Positions 1 through 7,045 of a DNA stretch of 12,813 nucleotides are shown one piece after another. The notes under the pieces are model-generated. The model searched no databases. It had not been told where the DNA came from and saw only the letters and a list, made by a program, of their open reading frames with translations. Positions within the stretch are counted from its first letter, which is position 1. Every line of letters starts with the position of its first letter. The DNA lies in the NCBI GenBank assembly GCA_035707965.1, contig DASSTJ010000084.1:1-12813 (forward strand), given 5' to 3'. The position numbers were made by a program, and so were the translations under genes. The DNA comes from DASSTJ01 sp035707965. GTDB taxonomy: Bacteria; Actinomycetota; Actinomycetes; Actinomycetales; Angustibacteraceae.

Positions 1-93
1 GGAGCGATGGTCACGGACCTCTTGTCGACAGGTCCACCCCCCGACCTGAGCGGCGCTCTCCATGCCGACGGCTAGTGCGGCAGGATCGCGCTC
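1..93 (+). other. Leader region upstream of the methyltransferase; possible 3' tail of an upstream gene
   Basis: No complete gene fits here. The first reading frame is open from base 1 to a TAG at 73-75 and would encode about 24 residues ending LSGALHADG. Most of its third positions are G or C, so it could be the C-terminal tail of a gene that starts before the window, but it is too short to prove. A 6-bp inverted repeat (GGACCT at 15-20, AGGTCC at 30-35, 9-base loop) lies inside it. AGGA at 82-85 is spaced 8 bases from the GTG at 94 and is the likely ribosome binding site of the methyltransferase. I see no convincing promoter. Confidence 0.3.
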
Positions 94-927
94 GTGGACC
101 ACGACCCGGTCGCCGACGTCGTCCGCCGAGCGGCACCGCCCGACGAGACGGCGCGAGCCAATCGCCGTTGGTGGGACGCCGAGGCGGAGCCCTACTACGC
201 CGAGCACGGCCCCTTCCTCGGCGACGCCAGGTTCGTGTGGGGGCCCGAAGGCCTCGACGAGGAGCAGGCGCGCCTGCTCGGCGAGGTTCAGGGACGCCAG
301 GTGCTCGAGGTCGGCGCCGGAGCGGCCCAGTGCTCCCGGTGGCTCCAGCAGCAGGGGGCGCGGGTCGTCGCCAGCGACCTGTCGGCGGGCATGCTGCGTC
401 GTGCGCGGCGGATCGACGCAGCACAGGGCGGCGGGCCGCACGAACCTCGCGCCGTGCCCCTGGTGCAGGCGGACGCCGTGCGGCTGCCTTTCGCGGATGC
501 GTCGTTCGACGTCCTCTGCTCGGCCTACGGGGCCGTCCCCTTCGTCGCCGACTCGGCTCGCCTGATGGCCGAGGCGGCTCGGGTGCTGCGACCGGGAGGG
601 AGGTGGGTCTTCTCGGTCACCCACCCGTTCCGGTGGGCGTTGCCGGACGACCCGGGCGAGCACGGCCTCGTGGTCCGGTCCTCCTACTTCGATCGCACGG
701 CGTACGTCGAAGAGGGCGAGGACGGCAGCGCCGTCTACGTGGAGCACCACCGCACCCTCGGCGACCGCGTGCGGGAGATCACCGCTGCCGGACTGCAGCT
801 GGTCGACGTGGTCGAACCCGAGTGGCCAGAAGGCCACCAGCAGGTCTGGGGCGGCTGGAGCCCCCTCCGCGGACGCCTCGTGCCCGGGACGGCGATCTTC
901 CTGTGCCGCCGCCCGGGCCCGAGGTGA
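94..927 (+). CDS. Class I SAM-dependent methyltransferase
   Basis: Predicted soluble methyltransferase of 277 residues with a Rossmann-type SAM-binding domain of the Methyltransf_11 type. Motif I is VLEVGAGAAQ (about 70-79), with the acidic ribose-binding residue D95 in VVASDLS. Motif II is the QADAVRLPF...FDVL stretch (125-141), and the post-motif strand is VLRPGGRWVFS (164-174). The N-terminal NRRWWDAEA...YYAEHG segment and the C-terminal YVEHHRTLGDRVREI and EPEWPEGH...WSPLRGR stretches look like a conserved actinobacterial subfamily. The substrate cannot be read from sequence; a small molecule is more likely than DNA or rRNA because no nucleic-acid-binding domain is present. The GTG start is chosen because AGGA lies 8 bases upstream and no other in-frame start precedes it. 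The gene ends 6 bases from the convergent stalk-protein gene. Family assignment is firm; biological role is unknown. Confidence 0.9.
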   Translation: MDHDPVADVVRRAAPPDETARANRRWWDAEAEPYYAEHGPFLGDARFVWGPEGLDEEQARLLGEVQGRQVLEVGAGAAQCSRWLQQQGARVVASDLSAGMLRRARRIDAAQGGGPHEPRAVPLVQADAVRLPFADASFDVLCSAYGAVPFVADSARLMAEAARVLRPGGRWVFSVTHPFRWALPDDPGEHGLVVRSSYFDRTAYVEEGEDGSAVYVEHHRTLGDRVREITAAGLQLVDVVEPEWPEGHQQVWGGWSPLRGRLVPGTAIFLCRRPGPR

Positions 928-933
928 TGACTC

Positions 934-3435
934 CTACACGAACCGGCGCCGCACCAGGCCAGCCGCTGCGGTGCCGATGCCCAGCACCGCGAGGGCGCCG
1001 AGCCCGCGTCCCAGGTTGCGGCTGCCCTCGCCGTCCATGCCCGCGAGCTCCAACGAGTAGGCGGTGACGCCGGTCGCACCCGCAGGAGCGCCGTACGCCA
1101 TGCCCTCGCTCTTCGCCCGCTCGGCACCAGCGACGATCAGGGCGTACTTCTCGCCGTAGTCGGCCGCGGTGCTCTTGCCGGCCTCGACGAGCTTCTTCGT
1201 GCCCTCGTCGGACAGCCGCTGCGCCCCGTCCTTGAGCTGGGGCGCGCCGGCGGCCGCCTGGTCGAGGCCGTCCGCCAGCTTGCCCGACCCGACCGCCGCG
1301 TCCTGCAGGCCGCTGCGCAGCTGGTCCGCGCCGTCACGGAGCTGACCGGCACCGTCGTCGAGCTGCCGCGCGCCGGCAGCAGCGTCCTTCGCGCCCGCCG
1401 CCAGCTGGGAACCGCCGGCGACCAGCCGCTTGAAGTCCGCGTCACCGGTGATCCCGGCGGCGATGCCGTCGACCAGGCTGAACATCCCGCCCTGCACGAG
1501 CTGCAGGATCTGCGCGAAGCCACAGCTGTCCGGGAAGTCCTTGTCCTTCTCGGAGCAGGTCGAGTAGAGGGCGTCGCGCAGCGACTGGACGCCGTACTGC
1601 AGGGTCGGGGCGGGCGTGGTGGGACTGCCCAGCCCCGCGTCCATCCGCGCCAGGCCGTTGAGCAACGTGCCGGCCGTGGCGCTGTCGCCGATGCCATTGT
1701 GGATGCCGATCAGCGCGCGCATCGCGGTACCTGGCGCAGGGGCGTTGCGGTCGCCGACCTTCTGGAGCAGGCCACCCAGCACCGCGTCGACGATCTCGGG
1801 CTCGACGGTGGTACCGAACGCCGCCGGGGCACCGCTGGCGAGCAGGTTGGCCGCGCGGTCGACCTTGGTGCACATCGTGATGTCGGCGAGAGCCGGGTTC
1901 ACCGCGGAGAGCGCCTGCAGGGGTGACGGCTTGCCGCAGTCGAGGACGCTCGGGCCGCGGAGGTACGCCACAGCCTCTTTCGCTCCCACACCAGCGAGCT
2001 CACCCTGGAGCGCGGCGAGGTTGGCCAGGATCGGCGCTGTCGTCGGGACCGAGCCACTGCTCAGCTGGTCCTTGAGCAGCGTGGCCACCTGCTGGATGCC
2101 GCACGGGTTGCTCTTGTCCTCAGGATTCGCCGTGTCGCACAGCGGGTTGGACAAGCCGCCCTGAAGCAGCGGCAGGCTGGCGTCGATCTGGGCGAGGCCG
2201 TCGGCGAGCTGCTTGAGACCGCCCATCACCGTGCTGCTGTCGCTCGACGTCGTGTTGCCGATGCCGGCGACGAGCAGGTCCATCGTGCCGATCAGCGTCT
2301 GGAAGTCCGGGTCCTGGGCGATGCTGACTGGCAGGTCGGCCAGGGAGCTGCGCAGCGTCTTCAGCCCGTCGGACAGCTGCTTGGCCCCCGGCGCCAGCTG
2401 GCCGGAGAGGCCGGCCGACAGCTCGCTCGTGCCGGCCTTGAGCTGACCGGCACCGTCCGCCAGCTTCGCCGCGCCTGGAGCCGCCTGGCCGGAGAGGCCG
2501 GCGTTGAGCTGGTTGGCGCCGTCCTTGAGCTGGATCAGGCCGGCCAGAAGCGTGGCGGCGCCGTCGCGCAGCTTCAGCAGGTTGGCGTCGATCTCCGTGG
2601 CTCCGGAGGTGAGCTCGACACCGGTGTCCGCGCCGCCCTTGTAGCTCTCTGCGCCACCCTTGAACGACGGGCTCTCGAGTGGGCTGACCGGCAGCGCCGA
2701 GATGCTGGCCGGCGGCACCTCACCGTCCTTGATCGTCGCCGTGTAGCCGAAGTCCGCAGTCGCGGACCCGATGGGCCCGAAGAGCGTCATCGTGAAGCTC
2801 ATCTTCGTGCCGCCGTGCCCGTCACCGGCCATGTTCGCCTGGTCGGAGGCCACGTCGGTGAAGCTCGGGGGCAGCACCGTGGACAGCGACCCCACCATCG
2901 GGATGACGACCTGCGCGTCCTTGGTGACCTGCTGGCCGGTGCCGTCGTCGAAGGACACCTGCTGCGTCGTCGCCGTCGCGTTCTCGACGTGGTAGCGGAC
3001 CTCGAGCTTGCCGCTGGCGCCCACGACCTTGTCGGGGGCGACCTCCTTGCCGTTCAGCAGGTACGTCACCGAGATCTTCAGCGGGATCGGCTTGTCGAAG
3101 TCGCTGACGGTGCGCATCCGCTTGTCGCCGTCCACGGACACCGTGGTGACGAGCTTGCCGTCCTTGACGTCGTACCCGCCGAAGCCGTCGAGGTTGCGCA
3201 GCCCCTTCGTGGAGACCGGGTTCGCCACGTCGACCCTGCCCTGGCCGGTGAACGCGAGCTGGTCGTAGACGCGGGCGTCCTTGACCTTGCCGCTCGCGTC
3301 CAGGTGCGCCTGGATCGTCTCGGTGTTCGTGACGACCACGTCGCTGGCGGCGAAGGCCGGCCCGGCGGCGAAGACGGCGCAGGCTGGCACCGCGAGGCAG
3401 GCCGCGGCGGCGCGGATGAGGGTGGAGTGCTTCAT
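934..3435 (-). CDS. Secreted, membrane-anchored stalk protein with Pip/YhgE-like glycine-heptad repeats
   Basis: An 833-residue envelope protein of unknown function. Residues 1-30 form a signal peptide (positive MKHSTLIR, hydrophobic core, likely cleavage after AFA). Residues 31-260 are a beta-rich domain predicted to lie outside the membrane. Two regions (about 281-365 and 672-747) carry repeats of the LxxGxxxLxxG type, as in KLADGAGQLKAG and QLRDGADQL. Such repeats are known from Pip/YhgE, EsaA-type and some MMPL proteins, where they form long helical stalks. The middle holds six cysteines in three close pairs (C433/C445, C500/C522, C627/C638), plausibly disulfides. The C-terminus has one hydrophobic segment (about 811-828) followed by RRRFV, giving a type I topology. 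The gene follows the small membrane protein gene after 3 bases, so translation is probably coupled; only a distant AAGG (11-base spacer) precedes the ATG. Unlike YhgE or EsaA it lacks a multi-helix C-terminal membrane domain. The architecture is clear; the function is not. Confidence 0.85.
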   Translation of the reverse strand: MKHSTLIRAAAACLAVPACAVFAAGPAFAASDVVVTNTETIQAHLDASGKVKDARVYDQLAFTGQGRVDVANPVSTKGLRNLDGFGGYDVKDGKLVTTVSVDGDKRMRTVSDFDKPIPLKISVTYLLNGKEVAPDKVVGASGKLEVRYHVENATATTQQVSFDDGTGQQVTKDAQVVIPMVGSLSTVLPPSFTDVASDQANMAGDGHGGTKMSFTMTLFGPIGSATADFGYTATIKDGEVPPASISALPVSPLESPSFKGGAESYKGGADTGVELTSGATEIDANLLKLRDGAATLLAGLIQLKDGANQLNAGLSGQAAPGAAKLADGAGQLKAGTSELSAGLSGQLAPGAKQLSDGLKTLRSSLADLPVSIAQDPDFQTLIGTMDLLVAGIGNTTSSDSSTVMGGLKQLADGLAQIDASLPLLQGGLSNPLCDTANPEDKSNPCGIQQVATLLKDQLSSGSVPTTAPILANLAALQGELAGVGAKEAVAYLRGPSVLDCGKPSPLQALSAVNPALADITMCTKVDRAANLLASGAPAAFGTTVEPEIVDAVLGGLLQKVGDRNAPAPGTAMRALIGIHNGIGDSATAGTLLNGLARMDAGLGSPTTPAPTLQYGVQSLRDALYSTCSEKDKDFPDSCGFAQILQLVQGGMFSLVDGIAAGITGDADFKRLVAGGSQLAAGAKDAAAGARQLDDGAGQLRDGADQLRSGLQDAAVGSGKLADGLDQAAAGAPQLKDGAQRLSDEGTKKLVEAGKSTAADYGEKYALIVAGAERAKSEGMAYGAPAGATGVTAYSLELAGMDGEGSRNLGRGLGALAVLGIGTAAAGLVRRRFV

Positions 3436-3438
3436 GCG

Positions 3439-4038
3439 TCAGCTGGCCTTGTCCGTGAGGAGGGAGTCGACGCCGACGTTCTCGTCGTCGTTCTGGTCAG
3501 GGGTGTCGCGGTGGGCCGCAGGGTCGGGCCGCGTGCGGCTCGCCTGCACCTGCGGGCCGAGCACCGCCGTGGCGAGGTAGCCCAGCGACACCGCCAGGAG
3601 AACCGTGGTGGCGGCCGTCGGGGACTCGCTGAGGAACTGCGAGGGAGCGTTCGTGTACGTCTCCTCGTACGCGCCGACGATGGCTGCCACCCCGACGAGC
3701 ATCGACCACAGGGGCAGCCTGGCCGGCGTCAGCGACATGGCGGCCGCGACGAGCATGCAGACGACCACGACGACGAACGCCGCCACGGCACGGCCGCTCG
3801 CGGTGTCGGGGAGCACGGCCGCTCGGATCGCGAATCCCGCCCAGGCAGCCACGAAGCCCACCAGGAAGCCGCCGATCCGCTCCCCCGGGCTACGGTCCGG
3901 CACCAGGCCCAGGACTCCTCCGAGCGCCGCTCCGAGGAGGGCCACGTGCTGCAGGTCCATGCCCAGCAGCTGGCCCAGGCCGACGACCAGGGCCGCGACG
4001 ACGGCGAGCACAGCGCCGCCGATGACGTTGTTCCTCAT
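3439..4038 (-). CDS. Six-helix integral membrane protein, partner of the stalk protein
   Basis: A 199-residue membrane protein of no recognised family. Hydrophobic segments lie at about 5-25, 31-46, 56-75, 84-101, 109-124 and 142-160, suggesting six helices. The TM5-TM6 loop contains GAYEETYTNAPSQF. A polar tail (162-199) rich in Asp and Asn (DQNDDENVGVD) follows and would be cytoplasmic if the N-terminus is inside. I choose the ATG at 4036-4038 rather than the in-frame GTG six bases upstream, because the GTG lies inside a strong GAGGTG ribosome binding site whose GAGG core sits 5 bases before the ATG. The GTG itself has no such site. The gene is first in a two-gene unit with the stalk protein, 3 bases apart, and the two products probably act together at the membrane. 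It could supply the membrane domain that single-chain Pip/YhgE proteins carry in the same polypeptide; this is inference only. Confidence 0.8.
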   Translation of the reverse strand: MRNNVIGGAVLAVVAALVVGLGQLLGMDLQHVALLGAALGGVLGLVPDRSPGERIGGFLVGFVAAWAGFAIRAAVLPDTASGRAVAAFVVVVVCMLVAAAMSLTPARLPLWSMLVGVAAIVGAYEETYTNAPSQFLSESPTAATTVLLAVSLGYLATAVLGPQVQASRTRPDPAAHRDTPDQNDDENVGVDSLLTDKAS

Positions 4039-4041
4039 GGA

Positions 4042-4047
4042 CACCTC
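4042..4047 (-). promoter_or_regulatory. Ribosome binding site that decides the membrane-protein start
   Basis: On the minus strand the sequence reads CGAGGTGTCCATG. GAGGTG matches the 16S anti-Shine-Dalgarno sequence over six bases and overlaps an in-frame GTG. That favours initiation at the ATG downstream (4036-4038), making the protein 199 rather than 201 residues. Confidence 0.6.
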
Positions 4048-4061
4048 GAGCGTGAAGACCG

Positions 4062-4091
4062 GTCATGGGGTGCCGCGAGGGCTGCCGTCAA
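4062..4091 (-). promoter_or_regulatory. Candidate promoter for the membrane protein/stalk protein unit
   Basis: On the minus strand a TTGACG hexamer (4086-4091) is separated by 18 bases from CATGAC (4062-4067). The -35 element is near consensus and the -10 is weak. Transcription would start near 4055, leaving a leader of roughly 17 bases that contains the GAGGTG ribosome binding site. No experimental support exists, and a single good hexamer is easily found by chance. Confidence 0.3.
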
Positions 4092-4147
4092 CCCTGACGA
4101 CCGCGGCTGCGAGATTCCTACCAGGAAGTAACCTGAATGTCTCTACT

Positions 4148-4172
4148 CCCGGGTAGCGACGCGTCGCCCGGG
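4148..4172. repeat. Imperfect 25-base inverted repeat between polA and the membrane-protein gene
   Basis: CCCGGG at 4148-4153 and 4167-4172 flank a core containing the perfect 12-base palindrome GCGACGCGTCGC (4156-4167, sharing one base with the right flank). It sits in the 191-base gap downstream of polA and upstream of the two-gene envelope unit. It could be an operator or part of a polA transcript end. There is no T-tract on either strand, so it is not a canonical intrinsic terminator. Confidence 0.3.
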
Positions 4173-4200
4173 TCCGGATCGTGACCGAAGAGCGGCAGCC

Positions 4201-4217
4201 GGTGACTTACAGTCACC
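4201..4217 (-). terminator. Short hairpin just after polA, possible terminator without a U-tract
   Basis: GGTGACT-TAC-AGTCACC is a perfect inverted repeat with 7-bp arms and a 3-base loop. It begins 12 bases past the polA stop codon. Actinobacterial terminators often lack the U-tract, so this stem could help end or stabilise the polA transcript. A binding site for a dimeric regulator of the downstream envelope genes is an alternative. Confidence 0.35.
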
Positions 4218-4229
4218 ACTTCTATTCGC

Positions 4230-6971
4230 TCAGTGACCGGCTTCGTGCCAGCTCGGGCCGACACCCACGGAGACGTCCAGCGGCACCGACAGCTCGACGG
4301 CTGAGCCCATCGCCGAACGCACGAGCTGTTCGACGCGCTCGCGCTCGCCAGACGCCACCTCCAGCACGAGCTCGTCGTGCACCTGCAGGAGGAGCCGCGA
4401 CGACAGACCCTGCGCGCCGAGGTCTGCGTGCACCCGGAGCATGGCCAGCTTGATGATGTCGGCCGCCGAGCCCTGGATGGGCGCGTTGAGCGCCATACGT
4501 TCCGCGCCCTCGCGCCGCTGACGGTTGTCGCTCGTGAGGTCCGGGAGGTAGCGGCGACGTCCGAGCATCGTCTCGGTGTAGCCGCTGCGTCGGGCCTCGT
4601 CGACGACGGACGTGAGGTAGTCCCGGACGCCGCCGAACCGCTCGAAGTACTCGGTCATCAGGCCCTTGGCCTCGTCGACCGGGATGCGCAGCTGGCGGGA
4701 CAGGCCGAACGCCGACAAGCCGTACGCCAGGCCATAGCTCATCGCCTTCACCTTGGAGCGCATCGCCGGCGTCACGTCCTGGGTCGGGACGCCGAAGACG
4801 CGCGACCCGACGAAGCGGTGCAGGTCCTCTCCCGTGCGGAACGCCTCGATGAGCCCCGCGTCACCGGACAGGTGAGCCATGATGCGCATCTCGATCTGGC
4901 TGTAGTCGGCCGTGAGGAGACTCTCGTACTGGACGCCCTCGGCCCGGCCGACGACGAACGCCTGGCGGATCCGGCGACCCTCGTCGGTCCGGATCGGGAT
5001 GTTCTGCAGGTTGGGGTCGGTCGAGCTGAGCCGACCGGTGGCTGCGATGGTCTGGTTGTACGTCGTGTGGATGCGGCCGTCGTCCGCAACCGTCTTGAGC
5101 AGGCCCTCGACCGTCTGGCGCAGCCGCGACGCATCCCGGTGTCGCAGCATCGCCTCGAGGAACGGGTGCTCAGTCTTGGCGTAGAGGTCAGTGAGCGCAT
5201 CGGCGTCCGTCGTGTACCCGGTCTTGGTGCGCTTGGTCTTCGGCATGCCGAGCTCGTCGAACAGCACGACCTGAAGCTGCTTCGGGGAACCAAGGTTGAT
5301 CTCGCGGCCGATCGCCGCGTAGGCGTCGTCCTGCGCCTGCTTCACGGCGCCGGCGAAGTGCGACTCGAGGTCGGCCAGCTGCTCGGAGTCCACGCCGATG
5401 CCGACGCGCTCCATGTCAGCGAGGACGTTCACGAGAGGCAGCTCCACGTCCCGGAGCAGCTCGGCGCCGCCACGGTTGGCCAGCTCGCGGTCGAGGACGT
5501 CGGCGAGCTCGAGGACCGCGCGGGCACGCACCATGCACTGGCCCGCGTCGTCCGTGTCGTCGCCCGTGTCGAACGTCAGCTGCCCGTCGTCGGACTCGTC
5601 CTCCAGCCGCAACTCCCGGCCCAGGTGACGCAGGACCAGGTCAGCCAGGTCGTAGGACCGCTGGTCGGGTCGGACCAGGTAGGCCGAGAGCGCGGTGTCG
5701 TTGACGACCCCGCGCAGGTCGATGCCACGAGCCCGCAGCGCGTGCACCGGGCCCTTCATGTCGTGGAGGGCCTTGGGCCGCTCACGATCGGACAGCCAGT
5801 GGGCGACGGCGCGCTCGTCCTCCTCCGTCAGCGTCCCGAGCTCGACGTACGCGGCGGCGTCGTCCGGGGTGGCGATGGCCACCCCGCGCGCGTCACCCGT
5901 GCCCCGTCCCCAGGACCCGACCAGGTGGACCCCGGCCCGCACACCCGCCGGCGCGTGGGCGTCGAGCCAACCGCGCACCTCGCCGTCCGCCAGCCGCGTC
6001 GTGTCGAGATCGAACCCTCCCTCGGCCTCCGGCTCCGGCGCCTCGACCGTGGCGAAGAGGCGGTCGCGCAGCACCCGGAACTCCAGGCCGTCGAACACCT
6101 GGTGCACCTCGTCGCGCTCCCACTGCCGCCGAAGGAGATCGTCGGGACCCATCGGCAGGTCGAGGTCGCACACGAGGGCGTTGAGCCGCCGGTTGCGCAG
6201 CACGCCGTCCAGGTGCTCGCGCAGGCTGGCCCCCGCCTTGCCGCCGATCTCGTCGACCCGGGCGACGATGCCCTCCAGGCCGCCGTACTGGCCGATCCAC
6301 TTGGCCGCTGTCTTCGGACCCACGCCGGGCACCCCGGGCAGGTTGTCGCTGCTCTCCCCCACCAAGGCGGCGAGGTCCGGGTAGCTGCCGGGGGGCACCA
6401 GGTACTTCTGCTCCACGGCCTCCGGCGTCATGCGCCACAGCTCGGAGACGCCACGCACCGGGTAGAGCACCGTCGTGCTGTCGCTCACCAGCTGGAAGCT
6501 GTCTCGGTCTCCCGAGCAGATCAGCACCTCCATGCCCTGGGCCCGCGCCTGCGTCGTGAGGGTGGCGATGACGTCGTCCGCCTCGTACCCCTCCTTCTCC
6601 ACGACCGGGATGCGGAGCGCGTCGAGCACCTCGTGGATGAGAGAGACCTGCCCCTTGAACTCGTCCGGGGTCGCGGAGCGACCCGCCTTGTAGTCCGCGT
6701 ACTCGGCGGTGCGGAACGTCTGACGAGACACGTCGAACGCCACCGCCAGGTGCGTCGGGGCCTCGTCGCGCAGCAGGTTGATCAGCATGGACGTGAAGCC
6801 GTACACCGCGTTCGTGGGCTGGCCCGTCGAGGTCGAGAAGTTCTCCACCGGCAGGGCGAAGAAGGCCCGGTACGCCAGCGAGTGGCCGTCGAGCAGCAGC
6901 AGACGCTGGCCGGTCGCGACGCCCGTGGTCGACGCGGTGGAGGTGGCGGATGCCGTGGAAGCGGTCACCAC
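4230..6971 (-). CDS. polA: DNA polymerase I
   Basis: Family A DNA polymerase of 913 residues, close to the usual 900-930, acting in excision repair and RNA-primer removal. The N-terminal 5' nuclease (about 22-310) has D28 in LLLDGHS, D80 in AVAFD, EADDV (130-134), GDRD (154-157) and a helix-hairpin-helix LPGVPGVGPKTA (211-222). The middle 3'-5' exonuclease-like domain (about 320-500) has lost the Exo I acidic pair: VHLVGSWGRG stands where FDTET is expected. It is therefore probably inactive, as is known for mycobacterial Pol I. The polymerase domain has motif A DYSQIEMR (D689, E694), the O-helix K742/Y746/G747 and motif C VHDE (864-867, catalytic D866). Y746 replaces the Phe of E. coli Pol I. 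The call uses the first of two tandem GTG codons; the start is uncertain because only a weak AGG precedes it, and residues 2-20 are a low-complexity Ser/Thr/Ala leader. The GNAT gene lies 74 bases upstream on the same strand. Confidence 0.97.
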   Translation of the reverse strand: MVTASTASATSTASTTGVATGQRLLLLDGHSLAYRAFFALPVENFSTSTGQPTNAVYGFTSMLINLLRDEAPTHLAVAFDVSRQTFRTAEYADYKAGRSATPDEFKGQVSLIHEVLDALRIPVVEKEGYEADDVIATLTTQARAQGMEVLICSGDRDSFQLVSDSTTVLYPVRGVSELWRMTPEAVEQKYLVPPGSYPDLAALVGESSDNLPGVPGVGPKTAAKWIGQYGGLEGIVARVDEIGGKAGASLREHLDGVLRNRRLNALVCDLDLPMGPDDLLRRQWERDEVHQVFDGLEFRVLRDRLFATVEAPEPEAEGGFDLDTTRLADGEVRGWLDAHAPAGVRAGVHLVGSWGRGTGDARGVAIATPDDAAAYVELGTLTEEDERAVAHWLSDRERPKALHDMKGPVHALRARGIDLRGVVNDTALSAYLVRPDQRSYDLADLVLRHLGRELRLEDESDDGQLTFDTGDDTDDAGQCMVRARAVLELADVLDRELANRGGAELLRDVELPLVNVLADMERVGIGVDSEQLADLESHFAGAVKQAQDDAYAAIGREINLGSPKQLQVVLFDELGMPKTKRTKTGYTTDADALTDLYAKTEHPFLEAMLRHRDASRLRQTVEGLLKTVADDGRIHTTYNQTIAATGRLSSTDPNLQNIPIRTDEGRRIRQAFVVGRAEGVQYESLLTADYSQIEMRIMAHLSGDAGLIEAFRTGEDLHRFVGSRVFGVPTQDVTPAMRSKVKAMSYGLAYGLSAFGLSRQLRIPVDEAKGLMTEYFERFGGVRDYLTSVVDEARRSGYTETMLGRRRYLPDLTSDNRQRREGAERMALNAPIQGSAADIIKLAMLRVHADLGAQGLSSRLLLQVHDELVLEVASGERERVEQLVRSAMGSAVELSVPLDVSVGVGPSWHEAGH

Positions 6972-6974
6972 GTC

Positions 6975-6980
6975 AGCCTA
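6975..6980 (-). promoter_or_regulatory. TANNNT -10-like element at the polA start
   Basis: TAGGCT on the minus strand fits the TANNNT pattern of actinobacterial -10 elements. It ends 3 bases before the first GTG and 6 bases before the second GTG (6966-6968). The second spacing suits leaderless transcription starting at that second GTG. No recognisable -35 hexamer is present 16-18 bases upstream, so the call is weak. Confidence 0.25.
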
Positions 6981-7045
6981 GAGCCGGCGTCCGACACCGC
7001 TGGCCGAAGGGCGGCGCGGCCACGGCGCCACCTACGAGGCGGACG

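Noticed and set aside
75..1067. A 330-codon open frame overlapping the methyltransferase in another frame
   Set aside because: It is Arg/Pro/Gly-rich with no recognisable motif, while the overlapping frame carries the full SAM-binding signature.
934..4038. Toxin-antitoxin, phage-defence or type VII secretion system identity for the stalk/membrane pair
   Set aside because: No nuclease, ATPase, WXG100 or toxin domain is visible in or beside the pair. The Pip-like repeats alone do not establish any of these roles.
2815..4131. A 438-codon open frame on the plus strand across the stalk and membrane-protein genes
   Set aside because: It is antisense to two genes with a clear signal peptide, repeats and TM segments. 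Its product is an Arg/His/Asp-rich composition artefact.
4100..4140. Possible ECF-sigma promoter (GGAAT...GTT) upstream of the membrane-protein gene
   Set aside because: The spacing between GGAAT and GTT is 21 bases, longer than the 16-18 expected, so it does not fit known ECF consensus elements.
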